Of a stretch of DNA of 10,533 nt, positions 1 through 5,536 are shown in pieces. The notes beneath the pieces were generated by a model, which ran no database searches, was not told the origin of the DNA, and saw nothing but the letters and a program-made list of their open reading frames with translations. The DNA lies in contig JAJYJF010000038.1 in the NCBI GenBank assembly GCA_021796375.1, positions 1 to 10,533 on the forward strand, written 5' to 3'. Position 1 is the stretch's first letter. Every line of letters starts with the position of its first letter. Position numbers and translations under genes: made by a program. The DNA comes from Chloroflexota bacterium (lineage in GTDB: Bacteria > Chloroflexota > Anaerolineae > Anaerolineales > Anaerolineaceae).

Positions 1-163
1 GGCCGGTGATGACGTTGAAAAGGGTCGTCTTTCCCGCGCCGTTGGGGCCAATCAGGCCGACGATCTCGCCCGGGTAGATCTCGAAGCTCGCATGACTCAC
101 CGCGGTGAGGTTGCCAAATTTCTTGGTCAGGTTATTGAGGGTTAAGATCGGCTGCGCGGCCAT
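1..163 (-). CDS. livG: Branched-chain amino acid-type ABC transporter ATP-binding protein, LivG-like (partial, N terminus only)
   Basis: Only the first 54 codons are present; the gene runs off the left edge. The product would be a cytoplasmic nucleotide-binding subunit that powers the LivH/LivM permease pair by ATP hydrolysis. The N-terminal beta strands ([17 protein letters not shown]) lead into a Walker A P-loop, GPNGAGKTT, at residues 39-47, followed by LFNVITG, which is typical of LivG. The ATG at 161-163 is preceded at 7 nt by GAGGAG (complement of 171-176), so the start is well supported. It overlaps the 3' end of livM by 32 bp, consistent with translational coupling. LivG rather than LivF is inferred from its position directly after livM and from the FNVITG segment following the P-loop; the specificity of the transporter is not determined. 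Confidence 0.9.
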   Translation of the reverse strand, partial: MAAQPILTLNNLTKKFGNLTAVSHASFEIYPGEIVGLIGPNGAGKTTLFNVITG

Positions 164-1154
164 GGCGGCGCTCCTCGGAGTAGGATCGGATTTTCTTGAT
201 GCCGCGTTCGATCAGGGGGGCGATCCCGCGCGGTTGGAATAGCGCAATCAAGATCAGGATAATGGCATAGACGGAGAGATAAAGCCCGGCCATCTCGCTG
301 CCCAGGTTGGCGCGCAGGAACTCGCGAAAGCTGACCATAAGGATGGCTGCCAGGGCCGGCCCGTAGATAAAGCCCATCCCACCGACGATACCCAGGATGG
401 CGATCTCCATGCTCATGTTGGTATCGAAAAACGAGGGGTGGATGTAGCTATAGATGCAGGCGTACAGGCCGCCAACGACCCCGCAGATAAACGCATAAAT
501 CAGGAGCGCTTTGAGCTTGGCGGACTGCGAGTTGACCCCGAGCACCTCGACGGCATCCTCGTCCTCACCCAGCGCCAGGAGCGAATAGCCGAGTTTGGAA
601 TAGCGGATGCGGAAATTGACCCACAGGACGATCACCAGGATCACAAACATAATGTAGTAATAGGGGGTATACGAATTGAAACGCAAGCTGTACCAGGGCG
701 AGCCATTCGCCGGTAAGTAGCGCTCTGTGGCGCCGCCCACCGCGGTCCACATCATAAAAATCGACTGCATCACCACGACCATCGCCGACGAGGAGAGGGC
801 GTACCACAGCTCCTTGATTTTGAAGCCGAACAGCGGAAACCCGATGAGCAGAGCGATGGCCGTCGCGATCACACCCCCGGCGATCATTCCCACCCAGGGG
901 GTGATGTTCCAGCGGATCAGCAGGGTGCCGGTGGTGAACGCGCCTAAACCGAGGTATGCCGCCGCGGCCAGGTCCAGCTGGCCGGCCATCCCGCCGATGA
1001 TATTCCACGCGCTGGCGAGCACCGCGTAAATGAGGACGGTGGTCATCAGCACCATCACGTACTGGTTGGAAGACAGCGCGAGTGGAAGCAGCATCGCGAC
1101 CACCAACCCCCCAAGAATTAACAGATTCTTTCTGGTCAAGAGGTGCCTATGCAT
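132..1154 (-). CDS. livM: Branched-chain amino acid-type ABC transporter permease, LivM-like
   Basis: A 340-aa integral inner-membrane permease of the BPD_transp_2 family, one half of the channel of a HAAT-type importer. Family landmarks are [11 protein letters not shown] (50-60), the cytoplasmic coupling-helix (EAA-like) segment [15 protein letters not shown] (194-208) that should contact the ATPase, [16 protein letters not shown] (255-270) and the closing LFQPRG motif (305-310). Multiple hydrophobic helices run from residue 10 to 306. The ATG has GGGAGG 8 nt upstream, inside the end of livH, and the gene begins 2 bp after the livH stop; it overlaps livG by 32 bp, so livHMG form one tight unit. 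Oddity: the usual Gln-Leu-Ser-Leu-Gly-His segment after the WN motif reads [11 protein letters not shown] here, losing the Gly-His pair. The C-terminal tail (320-340) is charged and probably cytoplasmic. Family assignment is firm; substrate is unknown. Confidence 0.93.
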   Translation of the reverse strand: MHRHLLTRKNLLILGGLVVAMLLPLALSSNQYVMVLMTTVLIYAVLASAWNIIGGMAGQLDLAAAAYLGLGAFTTGTLLIRWNITPWVGMIAGGVIATAIALLIGFPLFGFKIKELWYALSSSAMVVVMQSIFMMWTAVGGATERYLPANGSPWYSLRFNSYTPYYYIMFVILVIVLWVNFRIRYSKLGYSLLALGEDEDAVEVLGVNSQSAKLKALLIYAFICGVVGGLYACIYSYIHPSFFDTNMSMEIAILGIVGGMGFIYGPALAAILMVSFREFLRANLGSEMAGLYLSVYAIILILIALFQPRGIAPLIERGIKKIRSYSEERRHGRAADLNPQ

Positions 1155-1156
1155 GC

Positions 1157-2020
1157 CTAACGCCTCCCAAATAAGCCTCTGGGCCGCAGCCAGAGGACAA
1201 GAATAAAGATGGCGTATACGCCTAACAGCTCACTGCGCGAGCCAAAGAAAGTCAGGCTGAGTGACTCAACGATGCCGACGATGACGCCCGCGACGATCAG
1301 CCCGGTGACCGATCCCAGTCCAGCCAGGGCCAGCACGCACCAGCTGAGCAGCCCGAAGCGAATGCCGCCCTGTGGATCGGTTTGCTGGAAGCTCATCAGC
1401 AGGCCGCCCGCTACCGCGGTGAGGCTGGCGCCGATGGCGAAGGTGAGGCCGTAGGTGCGGTGATAGTTGACACCCATCAGGGACGCCGCATCCAGGTCAT
1501 CGGAGGCGGCTCGCATTGCCTTCCCGGCCCAGGTCTTGTTCAGAAAATAAGCGATCCCACCGATAAACACCAGGCTGACCACTGCCGAGAACAGTCGGGA
1601 GGTCAGGATTTCGAACCCCCCGATCTGGATATTGCCTTGAATAAACGAATACTGCAGCGCCCGCGGCTGGGCCTGAAAGATGACCAGGGCCAGCGAGCGC
1701 ATGAGGATTTGAAGCCCCACGGTGACCGCCAGCTGGACCACGTACATCTGGCGCAGCGTGCGGTCGATGAGAAGGTAGTAGGTGATAATGCCAAAAATGA
1801 AAAGCAGTGGGGCGGTAATCAGCGGGGTGATCACCGCGTCCCAGGCAAAGGCACTTCCTACGAAGTAGGACAGGTACATGGACAGCATGACAAAATCGCC
1901 ATGGGCGAAATTGGTCACGTTCATGATTCCAAACACGATGGAGAGGCCGAGCGCAATCAGCGCATAAATGGCTCCCATCAACATCCCGGTAAGAATACCT
2001 TGGGTCGCTAAATGGATCAT
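1157..2020 (-). CDS. livH: Branched-chain amino acid-type ABC transporter permease, LivH-like
   Basis: A 287-aa membrane permease, partner of LivM. The LivH signature NFAHGDFVML lies at residues 37-46, the EAA-like ATPase-contact segment RAASDDLDAASLMGVN at 170-185, ALAGLGSVTG at 231-240, and the family's C-terminal RPRGLFGR at 279-286. Most of the chain is hydrophobic helices. The open frame extends 8 codons further to a TTG at 2042-2044, but the ATG at 2018-2020 is chosen because MIHLATQGIL matches typical LivH starts and an A/G-rich Shine-Dalgarno (AAGGAAAAGG) precedes it at about 10 nt. It sits 2 bp before livM and 249 bp after the binding-protein gene, so it may be transcribed by read-through from that gene. 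No clear promoter of its own was found in the gap. Confidence 0.93.
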   Translation of the reverse strand: MIHLATQGILTGMLMGAIYALIALGLSIVFGIMNVTNFAHGDFVMLSMYLSYFVGSAFAWDAVITPLITAPLLFIFGIITYYLLIDRTLRQMYVVQLAVTVGLQILMRSLALVIFQAQPRALQYSFIQGNIQIGGFEILTSRLFSAVVSLVFIGGIAYFLNKTWAGKAMRAASDDLDAASLMGVNYHRTYGLTFAIGASLTAVAGGLLMSFQQTDPQGGIRFGLLSWCVLALAGLGSVTGLIVAGVIVGIVESLSLTFFGSRSELLGVYAIFILVLWLRPRGLFGRR

Positions 2021-2069
2021 CTTTGGAAACCCTTTTCCTTCCAACGCTCCGGAAGAAAGCGTTCGTTGG

Positions 2070-2084
2070 TTTACCTAAGGTAAA
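2070..2084. promoter_or_regulatory. Perfect 15-bp palindrome upstream of livH (candidate operator)
   Basis: TTTACCT-A-AGGTAAA has perfect 7-bp arms around one central base and lies about 50 bp before the livH start. Its symmetry and AT-rich ends resemble a regulator half-site pair. No promoter is recognisable next to it, so the function is inference only. Confidence 0.3.
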
Positions 2085-2085
2085 T

Positions 2086-2110
2086 GGGGACAGTTTTCCG
2101 AAAACGCCCC
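2086..2110 (-). other. Small imperfect dyad in the leader of livH
   Basis: GTTTT (2093-2097) pairs with AAAAC (2101-2105) over a CCG loop, and GGGG (2086-2089) pairs with CCCC (2107-2110) after an asymmetric bulge. There is no U-tract on either strand, so it is not a standard terminator; it may simply structure the mRNA ahead of livH. Confidence 0.25.
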
Positions 2111-2143
2111 GTAGGGAATTGATTTCTGGTTCGCGCTCTGCCA

Positions 2144-2204
2144 GCCCTGCCTTCCTGGCACCTCAGGGGAAGATGAGCTTTTATGTGCCAGGAAGGTTCA
2201 GGGC
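2144..2204 (-). repeat. Long inverted repeat / intercistronic hairpin between the binding-protein gene and livH
   Basis: The left arm 2144-2161 and right arm 2185-2204 form 12 bp of perfect pairing (GTGCCAGGAAGG with CCTTCCTGGCAC), then a 2-nt bulge, then 6 more bp (CAGGGC with GCCCTG), around a 23-nt loop. No U-run follows on either strand. A strong hairpin directly after a binding-protein gene and before its permease genes often lets the abundant binding protein be made in excess, by 3' mRNA protection or partial termination; applying that here is inference. Confidence 0.6.
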
Positions 2205-2269
2205 GACTAGAAATCCCTGGGAGATGAAAACCATCATTCAGAAGTTTCAAATCCCAGTTTTGGGGTTAA

Positions 2270-3544
2270 TTACGAACCCTTATAGTGCGGGTTGGGCCAG
2301 ATGGGCTTGGCTTCGGCTTGGTCCGGAGGGTAAACCACAACGGGCTGCCCCTTCTGAACCTGCATGACGATGACACCGGGGAACTGGTTGTCACCGGTGG
2401 GGGTGAATTTGATCTCGTTGCTTGGATAGACCTCTTCCGCTGGGCCAGACTTCAGGTCGAGCGCCAGGAACGAGGCGCGCAGATTGTCTGGGTTGAGCGG
2501 ATCGTCCGGGTAATGCGTCCCGGAATATTCGAGCGCTTCATAGAGGACCATCGCATCGTAGTAGTTCATCCCGGCGCCCTCGGTGGGGATCACGCCGTAC
2601 TTCGCCTTGTACTCCGCGACGAACTTTTTGTTCTGCGGGGTATTCTTGGCCGGGTTGTAGCTGTAGGTCATCGAGATGCCCTCGGCCGCGTCACCCAACC
2701 CCTTGATGGAATCCGGGTCCACGTAGCCGCAGGCGCCGGCGCCCGCGATGAACATCGGGTACCAGCCAACCTCTTTGAAGGCTTTCCCAAAGACGATGGC
2801 GTCATTGAAGTAGGGGGTGTGAATCACCACGTCCGGGTTGGCTGCCTTCAGCTTCTGGACGATCTGGGTCGCATCGGTGATATTGTAAGGATATTCCTGC
2901 GACATCACGATGGTGGTTTTGTTCTGCAGGGCAGCCTGGGTGGCGCCAAGGGTATTGGCTTCGCCGTTCGCGGAGTCCTCGTTCAGGGTGGCGATCGAGT
3001 TGATCTTCACGCCGTTCGCCTTGGCCGTATCCATCACGAAATGATAGGCGAGCGCCCCGTGGTCGGAAGCGGTTGGGCCCGGCCGGAAGAGGTATTGGCG
3101 TCCCATCTGGGTGATCTGCGGCACCAGGGCGTCCGCGATCATGATCACTTTATTGCGGTCCGTCACCTCGGAGGCAGCCATCACGAAGCGGCTGATGTAC
3201 TCGCCGAGGATGGCGACCGGGTGGTTCTTGCTGATCATGTCCTGGGTGGCCAGGGTAGCCGTGTCCGGGGTATTCCCGGCGTCTTCGACGGCAGCTTTGA
3301 GTTTGAGGCCGCCCATCGACTTGATCCCACCCGCGGCATTAATATCCTGAATGGCGAGCTCGGCCCCGATCCGGCCTTCCTTCCCAAAGACGGCAAAGTC
3401 GCCGGTCAGGGGCTGAACCACCCCGACCACGATCTCGCTGGGAAGCTGCTTTTTGGCCGCCTGGGGAGCCGCGGGGGCGCAGGCGCCTAAAACCATGGCC
3501 AGGATGACTGCGATCCCAAATAGTTGTAAGGCTTTGCGTTGCAT
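2270..3544 (-). CDS. HAAT-type ABC transporter substrate-binding lipoprotein (LivK-like, periplasmic binding protein type I)
   Basis: A 424-aa exported solute receptor that would capture the ligand outside the membrane and hand it to LivH/LivM. The N terminus is a lipoprotein signal peptide: MQRK, a hydrophobic stretch 8-19, and a lipobox LGAC with Cys22 as the lipidation site, then an Ala/Pro-rich linker. The mature part opens with VVGVVQPLTGDFAVFGKEG, followed by GAELAIQDINAAGGI, the signature of the Peripla_BP_6 fold, and continues through VAILGEYISR and the hinge regions typical of Leu/Ile/Val-binding relatives. The ATG is preceded at 6 nt by GGAAGGAG. It lies 215 bp downstream of iclR with its own promoter, and 249 bp upstream of livH. 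Closely related receptors bind amino acids, amides, urea or aromatic acids, so the ligand is open. Confidence 0.93.
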   Translation of the reverse strand: MQRKALQLFGIAVILAMVLGACAPAAPQAAKKQLPSEIVVGVVQPLTGDFAVFGKEGRIGAELAIQDINAAGGIKSMGGLKLKAAVEDAGNTPDTATLATQDMISKNHPVAILGEYISRFVMAASEVTDRNKVIMIADALVPQITQMGRQYLFRPGPTASDHGALAYHFVMDTAKANGVKINSIATLNEDSANGEANTLGATQAALQNKTTIVMSQEYPYNITDATQIVQKLKAANPDVVIHTPYFNDAIVFGKAFKEVGWYPMFIAGAGACGYVDPDSIKGLGDAAEGISMTYSYNPAKNTPQNKKFVAEYKAKYGVIPTEGAGMNYYDAMVLYEALEYSGTHYPDDPLNPDNLRASFLALDLKSGPAEEVYPSNEIKFTPTGDNQFPGVIVMQVQKGQPVVVYPPDQAEAKPIWPNPHYKGS

Positions 3545-3686
3545 GGTTTCTCCTTCCTTCGGAATGCTGTGGTGATCTGGTAAGGCTCAAAAGCAAGCAA
3601 GGACCGTTTCGTTGTGGGTTTCCGGCGACCTCCTTTTCCGAGCGAATCGGTGCGACCGCTCTCGAAACAGACAATCGTGTTATCCA

Positions 3687-3714
3687 GTTATACAGGCGTG
3701 TACGGTTTGTTCAA
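3687..3714 (-). promoter_or_regulatory. Probable sigma70-type promoter of the binding-protein gene / liv operon
   Basis: On the minus strand, -35 TTGAAC (complement of 3709-3714) is separated by 16 bp from -10 TATAAC (complement of 3687-3692). Transcription would start near 3680, giving a leader of about 136 nt before the ATG at 3544. The two boxes match consensus at 4 of 6 and 5 of 6 positions. This lets the transporter be expressed separately from the upstream iclR. Confidence 0.6.
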
Positions 3715-3735
3715 CAGTGTTACGCCGGAAGTAGG

Positions 3736-3747
3736 CTGAGGGCTCAG
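3736..3747. promoter_or_regulatory. Short dyad between iclR and the liv promoter
   Basis: CTGAG-GG-CTCAG lies just after the iclR stop and about 20 bp upstream of the -35 box of the binding-protein gene. It could be an operator half-site pair or the core of a weak hairpin ending iclR; no U-tract follows. Confidence 0.2.
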
Positions 3748-3759
3748 GCCAGCGAGGGT

Positions 3760-4545
3760 TCAGGAAGGCAGATGCCTGTCGGTTGGGGCGCCGAGTTTGG
3801 TGGAGAGTTCGCGCCCGGCGGCAAGCACGTGGCGGGCGATTTCTGGGACGTGTTCGGGGGTGACCCGGTTGACCGGGGCGGCGATGCCGATCCCGGCGAC
3901 CAGCTTGCCGGTGTGATCGTACACCGGCGCGGCGATGCCCATCGCACCGCGGTCGGTCTCTTCAAACGAAGTGGCGAAGCCGCGCTCCCGGATGGCGGCC
4001 AGCTCGGACCGCATCGCCTCTGGGGTCGTGATGGTGTTTTTTTCGAGCGGGTTCAACGCGACCTGCTTGAAGAGCTGCTCGCTCTCCTCGGGCGGAAGGA
4101 AGGCCCAGAGCACCTTGGAGGATGCGCCGGCGTGCAGCTGCAGGTTTTCCCCGACGCGGACGGCCAGGCGCACCGGGTGGCGGCTCTCGACCATCTCCAC
4201 CCAGGCGCCGGCGCTGCCGAAGCGCATGGAGAGGATGGCGGTCTCACCGGTGTTATCCATCAGCAGGCGCAAGACGGGCAGCGCCAGGTCGCGCAGGTCG
4301 ATGGACTCCTGGGCCAGCATGCCCCAGTGGATGAGCTGCGGCCCGAGGCGGTAGCCGCGGTTGTTTTCGCTGTACAGCAGCCCCTGGCTCACCAGCGCCT
4401 CGAGGAAGCGGTGCATGGTGCTTTTTGGCAGGTCAATCCGCTGGCTGATCTCGGTCAGGGTCAGCACCGGCTCGCGCTCATTGAAGCTGTTCAAGATATC
4501 GCAAAGGCGATTGATCGCTCGAGAAGCTGATTCGGCCTTTAGCAC
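3760..4545 (-). CDS. IclR-family transcriptional regulator
   Basis: A 261-aa cytoplasmic DNA-binding regulator. Residues 6-70 form the winged helix-turn-helix (RAINRLCDILNSF, then LTLTEISQRIDLPKSTMHRFLEAL at about 28-51 and the wing around YSENNRGYRLG). Residues about 85-250 form the GAF-like effector domain, with LHAGASSKVL (137-146) and EETDRGAMGIAAPVYDHTGKLVAGIGIAAP (196-224 region), both recognisable IclR landmarks. Length is normal for the family. The start is a GTG at 4543-4545 with CCGGAG 5 nt upstream. It is encoded in the same direction as, and just upstream of, the transporter genes, so it probably senses the transported compound or a catabolite and controls the operon. IclR members act as repressors or activators; which applies cannot be told. 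GGAA/TTCC dyads just downstream of its own promoter suggest autoregulation. Confidence 0.95.
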   Translation of the reverse strand: MLKAESASRAINRLCDILNSFNEREPVLTLTEISQRIDLPKSTMHRFLEALVSQGLLYSENNRGYRLGPQLIHWGMLAQESIDLRDLALPVLRLLMDNTGETAILSMRFGSAGAWVEMVESRHPVRLAVRVGENLQLHAGASSKVLWAFLPPEESEQLFKQVALNPLEKNTITTPEAMRSELAAIRERGFATSFEETDRGAMGIAAPVYDHTGKLVAGIGIAAPVNRVTPEHVPEIARHVLAAGRELSTKLGAPTDRHLPS

Positions 4546-4589
4546 GATAACTCCGGTAAAATTTGAAACTCAAAGGCAGGGAAGCGGGC

Positions 4590-4620
4590 GGAATGGTTCC
4601 AGTAGCTAGAACTCAATTCC
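4590..4620. promoter_or_regulatory. Paired GGAA/TTCC dyads downstream of the iclR promoter (candidate IclR operator)
   Basis: GGAA-TGG-TTCC (4590-4600) is a perfect short dyad, and 9 bp on lies GAACTCAATTCC (4609-4620), a less perfect version. Both fall just downstream of the predicted iclR transcription start near 4623, where a bound protein would block elongation. IclR-family operators are commonly short dyads of the TGGAA...TTCCA kind; assignment here is inference. Confidence 0.35.
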
Positions 4621-4629
4621 AATAAATGG

Positions 4630-4658
4630 ATTGTAGCAAATCCGATGCTAAATGTCAA
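4630..4658 (-). promoter_or_regulatory. Near-consensus sigma70-type promoter of iclR
   Basis: Minus-strand -35 TTGACA (complement of 4653-4658, a perfect consensus) and -10 TACAAT (complement of 4630-4635, 5 of 6) are spaced by exactly 17 bp. The start point would be near 4623, giving a leader of about 78 nt. So strong a promoter for a regulator gene usually implies that it is repressed, which fits the dyads that follow it. Confidence 0.8.
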
Positions 4659-4685
4659 TCATGAAAACGCAGGAATTTAAACCAG

Positions 4686-4713
4686 TCACCGGCTATTACC
4701 TCTTAGCCGGTGA
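4686..4713. repeat. Perfect 10-bp inverted repeat in the iclR/LRR divergent region
   Basis: TCACCGGCTA (4686-4695) and TAGCCGGTGA (4704-4713) are perfect complements around an 8-nt loop. There is no U-tract on either side, and no gene is being ended here, so an operator or insulating structure about 28 bp upstream of the iclR -35 box is as likely as a terminator. Confidence 0.5.
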
Positions 4714-4882
4714 TCAGTAAGCCTCTCCGGGATAAGTCCCCACTTTGTACCGGAGCGTATGACTGAGATTAATATACCCTCCCCGGGTCTGTGCTTCAAT
4801 AGGGGCTTTCCCTAAACGCTGCGGGGGGAAACCCCTACCCCTCGGGCAGGCGGGGGGCCGAAAATCGGAGATGGGGGATTTC

Positions 4883-4891
4883 TGTTACAAT
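4883..4891 (+). promoter_or_regulatory. Extended -10 promoter element at the start of the LRR gene
   Basis: TG-T-TACAAT: the -10 hexamer TACAAT at 4886-4891 (5 of 6) with a TG dinucleotide at 4883-4884 as in extended -10 promoters. No good -35 box lies 16-18 bp upstream. Transcription starting 6-8 nt downstream would begin at about 4897-4899, on or next to the ATG at 4899, which would make the mRNA leaderless. Confidence 0.5.
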
Positions 4892-4898
4892 ACCGGGG

Positions 4899-5450
4899 AT
4901 GGCTGAGCGTGTAGAAATATCCCCGGATCATTTTTCCTCCCGCTTCCCGGTGGTCGTCTATATCCGGCCGGCGGAGGACCTCCCGGAGGCCTGGCGGGAG
5001 GAAGCCTGGCGCGAGCTGGACCGCGGGCCGGGGTATTTCAGCATCCCGGCCGGCCAGGTTGCTTCGGTGCGCATCCACGGCATCGACGACGATGTGCTGC
5101 GGGTTATCTCCGCGGAGATTGCTCCCTGCAGCCGGGTGGTCGAGCTGGGGCTGGCGGAGAACCGCCGGGTCACGGATGCCGGCGTGGCGAGCCTGGCCGG
5201 GCTGGCCCAGCTCATCAGCCTCAACCTCAGCTCGTGCAGCCTGACCAACGCCGGGATGGAGACCCTGGCGGGCTTCCGCCAGCTGGTCCGCCTGAACCTC
5301 AGCTACTGCAACCGCATCACTGACCCGGGCCTCCGCCAGCTCAAGAGCCTGAACCGGCTGTGCTTCCTCGACCTGCAGGGCTGCGTCAAACTTACCAACG
5401 GCGGGGTGGCTCACCTGCGCCACCGCGGCCTGCAGATTCACCGCCCGTGA
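4899..5450 (+). CDS. Small leucine-rich-repeat protein (cysteine-containing LRR type)
   Basis: A 183-aa protein with no signal peptide or membrane segment, so probably cytoplasmic. From residue 80 it is built of 24-25-residue repeats: 80-104 (VVELGLAENRRVTDAGV...), 105-128 (LISLNLSSCSLTNAGM...), 129-153 (LVRLNLSYCNRITDPGL...), 154-177 (LCFLDLQGCVKLTNGGV...), ending with LQIHRP. Residues 54-79 look like a degenerate first repeat. The pattern LxxLxLxxCxxLTxxGL is that of the LRR-CC subfamily known from eukaryotic F-box/AMN1 proteins and also found in bacteria. Residues 1-53 resemble nothing I recognise. Such domains bind proteins; the partner is unknown. No Shine-Dalgarno sequence stands at a normal distance from the ATG. 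Its neighbours on both sides point the other way, so it is a single-gene transcript ending at the hairpin at 5482-5511. Confidence 0.88.
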   Translation: MAERVEISPDHFSSRFPVVVYIRPAEDLPEAWREEAWRELDRGPGYFSIPAGQVASVRIHGIDDDVLRVISAEIAPCSRVVELGLAENRRVTDAGVASLAGLAQLISLNLSSCSLTNAGMETLAGFRQLVRLNLSYCNRITDPGLRQLKSLNRLCFLDLQGCVKLTNGGVAHLRHRGLQIHRP

Positions 5451-5481
5451 TATTTTAAATCCCAGATTTCGGAATGCAGGT

Positions 5482-5511
5482 TGAGGATTGGAATAGATTT
5501 TCCAATCCTCA
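5482..5511. terminator. Hairpin between convergent LRR and AcuI-like genes (candidate bidirectional terminator)
   Basis: TGAGGATTGGAA (5482-5493) pairs with TTCCAATCCTCA (5500-5511): a perfect 12-bp stem over a 6-nt loop. An outer pair, AATGCA (5473-5478) and TGCATT (5522-5527), flanks it. The downstream side is AT-rich (TTCTATAAATT) but lacks a true U-run. Its place between two converging stops supports a terminator role for both genes. Confidence 0.65.
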
Positions 5512-5536
5512 TTCTATAAATTGCATTGATAAATCT

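Larger units (their letters stand above)
4546..4898. other. 353-bp divergent intergenic region between iclR and the LRR gene
   Basis: No gene seen. The left third carries the iclR leader, candidate operator and promoter; the middle a 10-bp dyad (4686-4713); the right part a GC-rich block (about 4820-4860) with runs of G and C and a small hairpin CCGA-AAA-TCGG at 4858-4868, then the -10 box of the LRR gene. A weak alternative plus-strand promoter is possible (TTGTAC 4745-4750, 17 bp, ATTAAT 4768-4773). Confidence 0.6.

Noticed and set aside
2285-3490. 401-codon open frame antisense to the binding-protein gene
   Set aside because: It mirrors the minus-strand codons exactly; the translation is His/Val/Gly-rich with no family resemblance, while the opposite strand has clear lipobox and binding-protein motifs.
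3339-3674. 111-codon minus-strand frame covering the binding-protein leader (possible leader peptide)
   Set aside because: Overlaps the binding-protein signal peptide out of frame, has no ribosome site at its start and no attenuator-like structure.
3772-4530. 252-codon plus-strand frame antisense to iclR
   Set aside because: Shadow of the IclR codons; Gly/His/Gln-rich with no domain.
4820-4860. G- and C-run block considered as a G-quadruplex
   Set aside because: The G-runs on either strand are separated by loops of about 15 nt or are self-complementary with C-runs, so a stable quadruplex is unlikely.
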